From NCBI GenBank assembly GCA_031254105.1, contig JAIRVB010000039.1:62001-126000 (forward strand): DNA of 64,000 nucleotides, in the 5' to 3' direction. Both the position numbers and the translations under genes were made by a program. The notes beneath the pieces are model-generated. The model ran no database searches. It saw only the letters and a list, made by a program, of their open reading frames with translations, and was not told the origin of the DNA. Position 1 is the first letter of the stretch, and each line of letters begins with the position of its first letter. Of this stretch, positions 1 through 8,722 are shown piece after piece. This stretch comes from Chitinispirillales bacterium. Lineage in GTDB: Bacteria; Fibrobacterota; Chitinivibrionia; Chitinivibrionales; Chitinispirillaceae.

Positions 1-129
1 TTCGATTCCATACTTTTTACGAAGCTGATGAATTGCCTGACGTGTAATACCGAATTCTTCGCCTATACGCGCGTCTGTGCCAAATTTCTTTTGGAGGCGG
101 ATAAGTTCCTGCTTGCTGATCTTTGCCAT
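1..129 (-). CDS. Helix-turn-helix domain protein (partial, runs off left edge)
   Basis: An ATG at 129 opens 43 codons that run off the window. The peptide starts MAKISKQELIRLQKKFGTDA and continues with a helix-turn-helix (IGEEFGITRQAIHQLRKKYG), so it is probably a small DNA-binding protein. A good Shine-Dalgarno (AGAAAGGAG) lies just upstream. The 16-base leader ATGGCTCCTTTCTCAT (plus-strand reading) is identical to the leader of the dinD-like gene ending near 35300, which suggests shared ancestry of the two upstream regions. Its target is unknown and the rest of the gene is not visible. Confidence 0.65.
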   Translation of the reverse strand, partial: MAKISKQELIRLQKKFGTDARIGEEFGITRQAIHQLRKKYGIE

Positions 130-469
130 TATAGATGGCTCCTTTCTCATATGTTTATGTGACGTTTCGCACTTGTATTGTGTGCATATTTACGATAGTT
201 ATAATATAAATTAACATTTACCGTAACAAAAAGCAACAATAAATTAATAAATCAGTTCACAGTTACGATTGACATAAATATATAATAAATAATTTCAACA
301 GGTAGTGTAGTCGTAGATCAGGTGTCAATGCTGCGGCTATGATTTGGTATTCAAATTGCGCCATAATTGCTGTTAGTTATTGGTTGATCCATTACTCACT
401 TAGTTATATTTATCTATTTGCGCTCTTGTCTGCAAGGCAGGTACGCTAAACCTGAACTGAGCAAAGTTA
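130..469. other. Intergenic region
   Basis: About 340 bases of AT-rich DNA between two divergent genes. It must hold both promoters, but I see no confident -35/-10 pair. Apart from the leader of the HTH gene nothing is recognised. Confidence 0.4.
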
Positions 470-1435
470 ATGGCTAAGTATCTCTCTATACATTTGTTAT
501 GTCTGATTCTCCTGTTTTGTCCCGGCAGTTTATGGAGCAGAGGGCAGACAATCGCCCCTGCTGAAACTGATCCGTCAATAAGCCGCGCTTTGGAAGATCA
601 CTATGTGACTGTAAACCCCTGGGTTATGCAGCGCGATGTGCTCTTTCTATTCTTTCCCGGCACAAAATCACGTGCGACAAATTACACGTTCCTTTGCGAG
701 GCTGCCGCGGATCAGGGATTTCACGCAATCAGCCTGCAATATATGAATGATATATCTGTAAATTTTACATGTTCAAAATACCGTAATCTCGACTGCTATG
801 AAAACATGCGGCAGGAGATACTGTTTGGGTCCGATTTTTCACAGCATTTAAATGTAAACCGTTCAAACAGTGCCGAAAACAGACTTGTCAAGCTTCTGCG
901 CTACCTCTCAGAGCAGTATCCGCTTGATGGATGGGAACAGTATCTTACCTCAGGGGGGGTGCCCCGCTGGTCTAAAATTTTAGTCGCCGGGCATTCACAG
1001 GGCGGAGGACACGCCGCGCTGCTCGGAAAATACTACAGTACAGCGGGTGTGATTATGCTCGCGTCAATGGATTACAGTTTTAACCGCGACAACGCCGGCT
1101 CATGGATACATCAGGAGGGCAACACCGCTATTGAGAAATATTTTGCAGCCGCGCATATGGAAGACCGCACAATGCCTATCGCCGTAATGCGGCGATTCTG
1201 GAACTCAATGGGGTTCAGAAGGCTTGCCCCAATAATAAATATTGATCACGCAGGTTTTCCATATGGAAACTCCCATACCCTAATTACCTCAATAAAACCA
1301 TCAAATGTCGATAAGGATAAATCAAACTACCACAACGCCCTTTGTATGGACGCTGATACGCCCCTGTCAAAAGAGGGGAAGCCGTTGCTATTGCCGCTTT
1401 GGAATTATTTGTTAAACGCACCTTTTGATAAATAG
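470..1435 (+). CDS. Secreted alpha/beta-hydrolase-fold protein
   Basis: The 321-residue product has an N-terminal signal peptide (hydrophobic core LSIHLLCLILLFCP, residues 5-18). The nucleophile-elbow motif AGHSQGG near residue 174 (GxSxG, Ser as nucleophile) marks an alpha/beta hydrolase. The strand before it (WSKILVAGHS), a downstream Asp (MDADTPL) and a late His (IDHAGF or SHTL) fit a catalytic triad. It is probably an exported esterase or lipase; the substrate is not identifiable. It stands alone, with a weak ribosome-binding site and no operon partner. Confidence 0.7.
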   Translation: MAKYLSIHLLCLILLFCPGSLWSRGQTIAPAETDPSISRALEDHYVTVNPWVMQRDVLFLFFPGTKSRATNYTFLCEAAADQGFHAISLQYMNDISVNFTCSKYRNLDCYENMRQEILFGSDFSQHLNVNRSNSAENRLVKLLRYLSEQYPLDGWEQYLTSGGVPRWSKILVAGHSQGGGHAALLGKYYSTAGVIMLASMDYSFNRDNAGSWIHQEGNTAIEKYFAAAHMEDRTMPIAVMRRFWNSMGFRRLAPIINIDHAGFPYGNSHTLITSIKPSNVDKDKSNYHNALCMDADTPLSKEGKPLLLPLWNYLLNAPFDK

Positions 1436-1582
1436 CTTTAGTTGACTGCTTGACACCTAATTCCAAACAATCCAGGATATGACGAGAAGTGCTCAGATAA
1501 GGATGTTTTGCAATTTGGAGATAATATGATTGCTATACCAACTGCCAGTTTATGGAGAAAATGAGGGGGAAATCATTGATTA

Positions 1583-2233
1583 TTATTTACTTATGTCATG
1601 CTTCTTCATGTAATCCTCAAATAGAAAAAAACCAAGTCTTGCCTGTAAGGATGTACTTTGTTTCTCAGCTTCGGCACGCGTCATCAAAACAGTGGAGATA
1701 TGTTCGTTTTCGCTTGCGCAGCCTGTTTTACGGTTAGTAAATGATTGGAACTGAGCGTCATCAACCTCAATAATACACCCGAAGTAAAATACAGCTTCAT
1801 CGCTTGCTCCGGCGCTGCTGTAGAGCTTGGTTTCACAAAGAGGGAAGAGGTCGCCCTCTTTTACGGCCAGACCTGTTTCCTCATCCATCTCCCGAACAGC
1901 TGTACCTGCCGCGTCGCTGTTTTGATCCAGCATTCCGGCGGGAAACTCAAGACTCATCTGTCCATTGCCGATACGCCTCTGACGCACCATGAGGAAGCGT
2001 TCTTCACCGCTGTCCCGGTTGCGCAGCAGCGGCACGACAATACACGCGTCTCCGCGAACAAACAGTATGTTTGGCAGCTTATAACCTTCAGGAGCCACGA
2101 CACTTGTATGAAGAAGCGCGAATAAAAAAGCCCCGTTCTTGCGCCGTATTACCGCGATAGGCTCGCTTGATTCCACAGAACAACCTGCGGACTCGACTGT
2201 TTCTTTCCAGGAACGGATTTGGTATTCATCCAT
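1583..2233 (-). CDS. Nudix hydrolase (ADP-sugar pyrophosphatase-like)
   Basis: A Nudix-fold protein of about 216 residues that likely hydrolyses a nucleoside diphosphate linked to a moiety such as ADP-ribose. The Nudix box is visible as PAGMLDQN-S-DAAGTAV-REMDEETGL. It has the RE..EE..G core that binds Mg2+, but Ser replaces the first conserved Glu. The ATG at 2233 is preferred: an in-frame TTG five codons upstream has no Shine-Dalgarno. It follows the HEAT-repeat gene on the same strand after 88 bases that contain an AATTACAAATAAAA-type dispersed repeat. Confidence 0.85.
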   Translation of the reverse strand: MDEYQIRSWKETVESAGCSVESSEPIAVIRRKNGAFLFALLHTSVVAPEGYKLPNILFVRGDACIVVPLLRNRDSGEERFLMVRQRRIGNGQMSLEFPAGMLDQNSDAAGTAVREMDEETGLAVKEGDLFPLCETKLYSSAGASDEAVFYFGCIIEVDDAQFQSFTNRKTGCASENEHISTVLMTRAEAEKQSTSLQARLGFFLFEDYMKKHDISK

Positions 2234-2321
2234 AAAAACAAATTCCAATGTACAATGTGCAAATTACAAATAAAATCAAAACATTTCCGATCTCTTATCC
2301 GTCCTTGTTTTTATTTGTAAT

Positions 2322-3203
2322 CTATCCTTTTACAATTTCCCCCAAATACCTCAAATATCCTTTAGAGCGAGGAGTTGCCAGTATGTTTAGGGCTGATTTG
2401 GCGTTTTTGCGTACAACATTATCTGTGTATAGAAGGCACGCGCCGCAAGCGTCTTCTACTCTTTGGCTTTGAAACTTTATTTGTGAAATGACCCACAGAG
2501 CGGACGCTTTCTGAAGCGGTTCCGGGGCGTTTAGCATCTCGATAAGATCTTCCTCAATGTCTGTGTAGCCTAATTTGTAGAGCGCTTTGAGTACGTTGCC
2601 GCGTATGCGGTTGTTTGGTTCTTTGCGGTATCTGGTCAGGAGCGGTATGGAGCGCTGAAATCTCAGGTACTCAAGCGCTTCGACGGTATTTGCTCTTACG
2701 CGCGCGTCGGGATCGCTTAAGAGCGAGATCACCATCTGCTGATCGTTTGATCCCATCATCTTGCCCATAAGACTTATCGCGGTGGCTTTGATTTTGGGAT
2801 CCTTGTCCCTTAGAAGCTTTGTGAGAAACTCTTCGACCCGGGGGTGACGTTTAAGGATACCAAGCATCTGCAGCGCGGAGAGCCGCCGCGCGTCATCGCT
2901 GCAAAAAAGATCCTTGCCTATTTCGTCAATGATTTTCGGATCAAGAGTCTGCATTATAGCGGCAAGTTTCTGGCGCATCTCAGCCGTAAGGTCGCCAAAC
3001 CTTGTGATAAGGCTCTCTTTGATTATGGAGCAGATAGCGTCTATGGCGAGTTTTTTAATGATTTGATTATTGCCGGAAGCGTGCGGCATAAGCGTGGATA
3101 CATCTGAAACCGTGCCTGTTTTAGCCATAAAACGCATTGCGAGAAGAACGTTTTCGATGCTTTTTGGTTTTTTTATCTCCGCGAGAGCTGCTTCCCTGTT
3201 CAT
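2322..3203 (-). CDS. HEAT-repeat protein
   Basis: The 293 residues consist largely of helical HEAT/PBS-lyase-like repeats, for example DKDPKIKATAISLMGKM and DPDARVRANTVEALEYLR. The protein is probably a scaffold or protein-interaction partner rather than an enzyme. Its ATG overlaps the uvrB stop by four bases (ATGA at 3200-3203), so it is likely translationally coupled to uvrB. No signal peptide is seen. A link to DNA repair is inferred only from that coupling. Confidence 0.8.
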   Translation of the reverse strand: MNREAALAEIKKPKSIENVLLAMRFMAKTGTVSDVSTLMPHASGNNQIIKKLAIDAICSIIKESLITRFGDLTAEMRQKLAAIMQTLDPKIIDEIGKDLFCSDDARRLSALQMLGILKRHPRVEEFLTKLLRDKDPKIKATAISLMGKMMGSNDQQMVISLLSDPDARVRANTVEALEYLRFQRSIPLLTRYRKEPNNRIRGNVLKALYKLGYTDIEEDLIEMLNAPEPLQKASALWVISQIKFQSQRVEDACGACLLYTDNVVRKNAKSALNILATPRSKGYLRYLGEIVKG

Positions 3204-5200
3204 TTTTTACCACCCTTTTTCAGCTCTGCGATCTGGTCGCGAAGCTGTGCCGCCCTTTCAAAATCAAGATTTCTGGCAGCGTCGTTCATCTCAGCTTCAA
3301 GTCTTTTTAATTTAACCTTTGGGCTCTCTTTGGATGAAGAGGTTTTTTTACCGTAAGCGGGGGAGGCTCTCTCAGCGGCCTGAAGAATTTCCCCGGGCGC
3401 TTGCCGCTCATAGGGTGTGAGTAGATTATCAATGCGCCTTACCGCGCTGCGGGGGGTGATGTTATGCTCTTTGTTGTAGGCAAGCTGCTTGGTACGCCGC
3501 CGCCCGCTCTCATCTAAAGCCTTGTTGATGGAATCTGTCATAGTATCCGCGTATAATATTATCCTGCCGTTAATGTTTCTCGCGGCGCGTCCCGCTATCT
3601 GTACAATGGAACGCACGGAGCGTAAAAAGCCCTCTTTATCCGCGTCAAGTATTGTTACAAGAGTTACTTCCGGCAGGTCAAGACCCTCTCTTAACAGGTT
3701 TATCCCTATTAATATATCAAATTCCCCCTTGCGAAGGTCTCTTAGAATATCGGTTCTTTCAATCGTATCTATTTCAGAGTGCAGGTACCGCACACGAAAG
3801 TCAAGAGTTTCAAGATATTCGGTCAAGTCTTCAGACATCTTTTTAGTCAGAGTGGTTACAAGAGCGCGTTCGTTTCTTTGCGCCACACCTCTAAGCTCTT
3901 CAATAAGATCATCAACCTGATTAACAGCGGGACGAACCTCTATGGGAGGGTCAACCAGGTGGGTAGGCCGGATCACCTGCTCAACGATAAGCCCGCCGCT
4001 CTTTTTCATCTCATAATCACCGGGAGTGGCGGAGACAAACACTAACTTGTCCATAAGCCCCTCAAACTCAGGAAACTTAAGCGGCCTGTTATCAAGCGCG
4101 CTGGGGATGCGGAACCCGTGATCAACGAGAGTCTGTTTTCTCGCGCGGTCGCCGTTATACATCCCCTGAATCTGAGGTACGGTCACATGAGATTCATCAA
4201 TAAAAGTAAGAAACGGCTGCTTAAAAAAATCAATTAAAGTAAAGGGGCGGGTGCCCACGCCTCTGCCCTCAAGAATACGTGAATAATTTTCGATCCCATT
4301 TACAAAACCCACTTCCCGCAGCATCTCAATATCATAGCGCGTTCTCTGCTCAAGCCTCTGCGCCTCAACGAGTTTTCCCGATGAACGAAAGTTTTCAAGC
4401 TGCTCCTCAAGTTCCTTTTCGATCCCATTTATGGCTTCATCCATTGTGACATCAGTGGTCATGTAATGCTTTGCAGGAAAAAGAATTAGCTCCTCAAGCC
4501 GTTGTATAGTTTTGCCTGTAAGCGGGCTTATAAGAGTAAGCTCCTCAAGCCGATCACCAAATGTTGAGATACGCACCGCGTGCTCCTCATAAGCGGGCTG
4601 AATCTCGATTATATCCCCTTTAACCCTAAACATTGCGCGCTGAAGCGAAATATCGTTGCGGTTGTACTGCATCTCTGTGAGCGCGGTCAGAAATTCCCGT
4701 CTTGGCAGCTCCTGCCCGACACGCAGTTTTATAGCGGAGTCCTCATAAGCTTTCGGCGAGCCTATACCGTAGATGCAGGAAACGCTCGCCACGATAATCA
4801 CATCACGCCTTGAAAGAAGGGAGCTTGTGGCTTTGAGCCGCAAACGGTCAATATCATCATTGACCATCGATGATTTCGCTATATATGAGTCGGTACTCGG
4901 AATATAAGCTTCCGGTTGATAATAGTCGTAAAAACTGACAAAATACTCGACCGCGTTCTCAGGAAAGAACTCTTTAAACTCCTGAAAAAGCTGCGCCGCC
5001 AGAGTTTTATTGTGAGAGATGATAAGCGTAGGCATCTGCGTTTTTTCAATGACATTAGCCATTGTAAAAGTCTTGCCTGAACCCGTGACTCCAAGCAGTA
5101 CCTGGCTTGAGATGCCGCGCTGTATCCCTTCAGTCAGCTCTTCGATAGCCTGAGGCTGGTCGCCGGCGGGAGTGTAGTCGCTTTTTAGTTTGAATTTCAT
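3200..5200 (-). CDS. uvrB: Excinuclease ABC subunit B
   Basis: Full-length UvrB (666 residues), the damage-verification helicase-like subunit of nucleotide excision repair that loads UvrC after UvrA. Walker A GVTGSGKT is at residues 37-44, the damage-probing beta-hairpin region (YDYYQPEAYIP) near 92-102, the DESH Walker B near 337-340, and a C-terminal UVR domain that binds UvrC (LKRLEAEMNDAARNLDFERA) ends the protein. The start codon matches the usual N-terminus. It heads a two-gene unit with the HEAT-repeat gene. uvrA and uvrC are not in the window. Confidence 0.98.
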   Translation of the reverse strand: MKFKLKSDYTPAGDQPQAIEELTEGIQRGISSQVLLGVTGSGKTFTMANVIEKTQMPTLIISHNKTLAAQLFQEFKEFFPENAVEYFVSFYDYYQPEAYIPSTDSYIAKSSMVNDDIDRLRLKATSSLLSRRDVIIVASVSCIYGIGSPKAYEDSAIKLRVGQELPRREFLTALTEMQYNRNDISLQRAMFRVKGDIIEIQPAYEEHAVRISTFGDRLEELTLISPLTGKTIQRLEELILFPAKHYMTTDVTMDEAINGIEKELEEQLENFRSSGKLVEAQRLEQRTRYDIEMLREVGFVNGIENYSRILEGRGVGTRPFTLIDFFKQPFLTFIDESHVTVPQIQGMYNGDRARKQTLVDHGFRIPSALDNRPLKFPEFEGLMDKLVFVSATPGDYEMKKSGGLIVEQVIRPTHLVDPPIEVRPAVNQVDDLIEELRGVAQRNERALVTTLTKKMSEDLTEYLETLDFRVRYLHSEIDTIERTDILRDLRKGEFDILIGINLLREGLDLPEVTLVTILDADKEGFLRSVRSIVQIAGRAARNINGRIILYADTMTDSINKALDESGRRRTKQLAYNKEHNITPRSAVRRIDNLLTPYERQAPGEILQAAERASPAYGKKTSSSKESPKVKLKRLEAEMNDAARNLDFERAAQLRDQIAELKKGGKK

Positions 5201-5204
5201 TTAG

Positions 5205-5285
5205 TTACCAGTTTTCAGTTTCCAGTCACCAGAAAAAGAGGAAATTGTCTTTTAAGATTGGCAATTGGTAACTGAAAACTATTTC
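5205..5285. repeat. Small dispersed repeat (CAGTTTCCAGT / GGTAACTG type)
   Basis: The spacer upstream of uvrB reads AGTTACCAGTTTTCAGTTTC and later GGCAATTGGTAACTGAAAAC. It is an imperfect inverted repeat built from the words TTACCAG and CAGTTTCCAG. Closely related words recur at 47336-47385. It looks like a short non-coding repeat family of this genome. Confidence 0.5.
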
Positions 5286-5504
5286 CTAATTATTAAAAAA
5301 CATTCCCGCTGACAATACAGTCATAAACGTAAACCATGCGTATAGTAAAAAAGTATTCAATACGTATTCCGTTTTTGACTGTTCCGTTCTTTGTCCGGCG
5401 CTCTTTTTCGCCCGTTTGTCTTTTATGTGCTTGTAAATAGAACGCATGGTGAACGCAAAAAGCACGATTCCGGTAATTTTGATAAGTACTGCGGGTAGAT
5501 CCAT
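5286..5504 (-). CDS. Small membrane protein
   Basis: A 72-residue protein with two hydrophobic segments (LIKITGIVLFAFTMRSIY and FLLYAWFTFMTVLSAGMFF) around a highly charged central loop (KHIKDKRAKKSAGQRTEQSK). A helical-hairpin inner-membrane protein is likely. A GGGAG Shine-Dalgarno lies somewhat far upstream. I do not recognise the family. It sits between uvrB and a DUF6941-like gene on the same strand. Confidence 0.55.
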   Translation of the reverse strand: MDLPAVLIKITGIVLFAFTMRSIYKHIKDKRAKKSAGQRTEQSKTEYVLNTFLLYAWFTFMTVLSAGMFFNN

Positions 5505-5718
5505 CTGTAAATATGTCTCCCTTAAGATTTATTAAGTATCAAGCCTGTATTAAATCCATTGATAAGATTTTTTTATTGACACAATTTTCAACTTTCCGTA
5601 ATACCTTAACTCGTATTCCTGTTTCTAATTTCATTATAATATAATTCCGCGTGTTAATCCATACGATCATAATCATCACGCGGAATCGCGCCGGAAACCC
5701 CGGTTATCACATCTTCAA

Positions 5719-6186
5719 TCATAATTGATTAAAGTCTTCTGATGACGGATCAAAATCCTCCGGTGGTTCTTCATCTTCCGGCGGCGGCTGATTCTGCTCA
5801 TCACCCATTTTAGAAGCCCTTAGCCTTCTATGCGCGATTTCCATTCCATTCCACAAAAGTACGAATTCGTATTCTCCCTCTTCAGGCAGAGGCAGCCCGT
5901 TTATGTTGCCGCCTATCTCCACAACCGCCCGCCTGTTCTCAGGACTCTGCACACTCCAGGGAGGAAGCGACATGGAAAAACTTCCCATCTCCTGGCGGAA
6001 CACAAGCTGAGCTTCGCTGTTTGCGGCCACATCGGTCAGGGCTATATATATAGCGCAGTTGCCGTGCTTTGTGGGAAAACTTGCGCTGTTTATCGAGCTG
6101 AAAGTGCCGGATAAAATGCTCTTTCCCGTATGCGCGTCACGGTAATAATAATCGCATATAACCATAGCCAGAACTATCGGTTTCAT
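5719..6186 (-). CDS. DUF6941-like protein
   Basis: The 155-residue product has a beta-rich core (VLAMVICDYYYRDAHTGK; SGTFSSINSASFP; CAIYIALTD; GEYEFVLLWNG) typical of DUF6941 proteins, whose function is unknown. The last 30 residues are an acidic, proline-rich tail (PPPEDEEPPEDFDPSSEDF), longer than the core domain usually carries and probably disordered. No signal peptide is seen, so it should be cytoplasmic. Confidence 0.65.
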   Translation of the reverse strand: MKPIVLAMVICDYYYRDAHTGKSILSGTFSSINSASFPTKHGNCAIYIALTDVAANSEAQLVFRQEMGSFSMSLPPWSVQSPENRRAVVEIGGNINGLPLPEEGEYEFVLLWNGMEIAHRRLRASKMGDEQNQPPPEDEEPPEDFDPSSEDFNQL

Positions 6187-6237
6187 AAATTTAAGCCGTT
6201 CCTTGAAATGAAATATTTAAAACATTTTTATTTAATA

Positions 6238-6263
6238 TACAATTTGGGATTTATTATATTGCA
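6238..6263 (+). repeat. Direct repeat copy 1 flanking the broken YhcG gene
   Basis: The stretch ACAATTTGGGATTTATTATA then TTGC resembles ATAATTTGGGATTAATCTCA then TTGC at about 7157-7180, with roughly four mismatches. The two copies bracket the YhcG remnant and may be leftover boundaries of an insertion. Confidence 0.35.
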
Positions 6264-6369
6264 TAGCATAAAATTGTAATGACTTAATTTAAGCTTATTG
6301 CCTAATTTATTAATGCAGAGCTGATTCAAATATGGTTTTCGTCCAATTAAGCCGCCTGTTTTATGTAAT

Positions 6370-7127
6370 ATGCCTGCAAGTTCTTTTTCATTATACCAAA
6401 TACTTGCAAAAAAGTCCAACCGAAACAACACATTACGCAAAATCAACGAAGAACTTGTTTCACTTTATTGGAACATTGGAAAACATTTGAGCCGCGAGAC
6501 ACAAAAACACTCCTGGGGAGACAAATATATAGATAACGCCGCAAATTTCCTCAAACAAAATCATCCCGATTTAAAAGGGTTTAACAGGTGCGGGCTTTAT
6601 CGGATGAACGGTTCTATGAGATCTATATGGATGACCAAATTGTGTCAGCACTGCTGACACAATTAAGCTGGGCGAATCATCTGCTTATTATGAGCGCCGC
6701 AAAAAGCCCCAAAGAACGGCACTTTTATATCAAAAAAGCCATCGAAGAAAGATGGACTTACAGAGAATTGGACAGGCAGCTCGAAAGCGCGTATTTCCAG
6801 AGAGTTTCGTTGTCCGAAAACAAAGCGCTGCCCGCAAGTATGCCCAAAGATAATGTACATCAATTTTTAGGTACCTGCGTTTTAGAGTTTTTAAATCTGC
6901 CAAGCGGATACACGGAAAACGATTTGCAAAACGCTCTCATTGAAAACATGAAAAATTTTCTTTTGGAAATCGGCAGAGAATTTTCATTTCTCGGCAAAGA
7001 AATTAAGATACAGGTTGGAAGCAGCGATTTCTTTTTAGATTTGCTTTTCTTTCACAGAGGGTTGCAATGCCTTGTTGCGTTTGAGTTGAAAAGAGGAAGA
7101 TTTATTCCCGAATATATAAGTAACTGA
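6370..7127 (+). pseudogene. Broken YhcG/DUF1016-type PDDEXK nuclease gene
   Basis: Two overlapping frames together read as a YhcG-type (DUF1016) protein. The first (from 6370) carries the N-terminal domain (NEELVSLYWNIGKHLSRE ... DLKGFNRCGLYRM). The second (to 7127) carries FYEIYMDDQIVSALLTQLSW and the PDDEXK nuclease core (FFLDLLFFHRGLQCLVAFEL). One missing A near 6607 explains the frame change, because ATGAAACGGTTC would restore MKRFYE. The gene also stops early at RFIPEYISN, losing the conserved C-terminus, and its N-terminus looks shortened. It is a dead remnant at the left edge of the accessory island. Confidence 0.75.
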
Positions 7128-7155
7128 AGTTACACACTCTATGTTTACCAATTGA

Positions 7156-7181
7156 TATAATTTGGGATTAATCTCATTGCC
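7156..7181 (+). repeat. Direct repeat copy 2 flanking the broken YhcG gene
   Basis: Partner of the copy near 6238, located just upstream of the accessory cluster's first gene. It shares the core AATTTGGGATT and a following ATTGC. Confidence 0.35.
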
Positions 7182-7299
7182 TCTTTACATGGATTTTTGT
7201 AATAAGTGTTTAGTGCTGATAGGGAAAATTTTTGCGATGGTTGGTAACAGTCATTTTTATATATTATTTTAATATTAAACGATTAAGGAGGAGGTAATT

Positions 7300-8697
7300 A
7301 TGGAAAAGAATAACATTATCAATAGAGAACAACTTTTTCAGAAAATTCATGCTGCTGAAAGGCGCATTCGTATATTAGGAGCGGTTGCATTTGATTTACC
7401 ATATGACGAATTTAAAGAAGAATGGTTAAAAAAAATCAACGCGGGGGAATTAACAGTTGAAATAATTTGCGAATCGGAATCGTCACTTAGCTATGATGCG
7501 CTCATTGCTTCTGATCGCAAGGTAAGCGGAGAGAACCGCAGCTATGAAATAGGCGACTTTCGTAATATAGCAAAAGAAGCTTTAATGAACCTGAAGCATT
7601 TTCTCGAAAGAGAAAAATGTAAACATCTTGAACCAAATTCTGAAGGCGGACAAAATCTTTTTATCAGAACTTACTATTTGGCCCCAAAAATTCCCGTGAT
7701 AAATGTTGATGGTGATTATTACATCGGGCTTGCTTTGACAAAGTTTAATCATATAGAAAGATTTGAAAAAATTACTAAAGATCATATTTGGGCAACGGAA
7801 CTTTACAGATATTTTAACGCATTTTTGGACAGTGTAAATGGGGCAAGAAAATATTCAACAGAGGAAACTAAATCGGGAAATAAACTTGAAGTTATACAAA
7901 TGTTTAATAACGACAGGGTTCCTCAAGGCCAGCTTCCACGAGATTCATTTTTAGACTCTACACGAATAAAAGTGGTTGTTTGGGGACTGATTTTTACAAA
8001 AGATGGATATATGTTAATTCATCAACGCAGCAAAAACGCCAAAGATAATCAAGGCTTGTGGGATAAATCTATTGGCGGTCATGTTGATATTGAGAGAGAT
8101 ATTGACACTGTCAAAGCGGCATCAAGAGAACTTCTTGAGGAATTATACAAAAAAGAAGACGATGAACAGGGTGGGTACAATAAAGCTGATTTTTTTAAAG
8201 CAAATGAAGATAAACTTGTGTTTTTAGGAGAGTGGCGACCCAGTTACAGACTTGACAGTTTGTTTGAGGATACAAAATATAAACCGGATGAGAGTTATTT
8301 TTGGCGCATGAATTATAAATTTAGCAGGAAAGTTGTTAATTCACCGCGCATTTTACCTGATGGGAGTAAACAAACTGTAAAAGCTTTTGTAGATTTGTAC
8401 ATTTGCATTGCATCAGATGATTTTGCATCAAAAGTTGCAGATAATAAATTGAAAAACTCAAAATACAAACTGTTAAAACCGTATCAACTAAAAGATTGGT
8501 ATAGGGGTGTGGCTTATTTTGATGAAAAAGAAAACAGAGAAGCTGAGTATCGGGAGAAAGATGATAATACTAGAGAAATGGTCAATGCTGAATTCAAAGT
8601 TACGCCTGATTTGGAAACTATTATAAATTCAGATATCTTTGAAGATGATATAAGCTCTTTTGCTGCTTATCTTGAGACCAAAAATAAAAGCAAATAA
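7300..8697 (+). CDS. Nudix protein with extra N-terminal domain (island gene 1)
   Basis: 465 residues, preceded by a strong AAGGAGGAGG ribosome-binding site. Residues 1 to about 200 form an alpha/beta domain (AAERRIRILGAVAF; INAGELTVEIICESE) that faintly recalls a phospholipase D-like fold without visible HKD motifs; this is inference. Residues 224 to about 410 are a Nudix domain (VVVWGLIFTKDGYMLIHQ), with box GGHVDIERDID...SRELLEEL at 259-282. The box is about two residues longer than the standard 23. The domain resembles isopentenyl-diphosphate-isomerase-type Nudix proteins. It is the first gene of a same-strand AT-rich cluster with GK-like genes, suggesting it acts on a nucleotide or diphosphate made or sensed by its neighbours. 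Confidence 0.75.
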   Translation: MEKNNIINREQLFQKIHAAERRIRILGAVAFDLPYDEFKEEWLKKINAGELTVEIICESESSLSYDALIASDRKVSGENRSYEIGDFRNIAKEALMNLKHFLEREKCKHLEPNSEGGQNLFIRTYYLAPKIPVINVDGDYYIGLALTKFNHIERFEKITKDHIWATELYRYFNAFLDSVNGARKYSTEETKSGNKLEVIQMFNNDRVPQGQLPRDSFLDSTRIKVVVWGLIFTKDGYMLIHQRSKNAKDNQGLWDKSIGGHVDIERDIDTVKAASRELLEELYKKEDDEQGGYNKADFFKANEDKLVFLGEWRPSYRLDSLFEDTKYKPDESYFWRMNYKFSRKVVNSPRILPDGSKQTVKAFVDLYICIASDDFASKVADNKLKNSKYKLLKPYQLKDWYRGVAYFDEKENREAEYREKDDNTREMVNAEFKVTPDLETIINSDIFEDDISSFAAYLETKNKSK

Positions 8698-8722
8698 GAG
8701 ATGCAAGAATAGGATTTTGCGC

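Noticed and set aside
6228-6446. Minus-strand 72-codon frame over the YhcG region
   Set aside because: It overlaps the recognisable YhcG N-terminus on the other strand, has no family resemblance and no ribosome-binding site.
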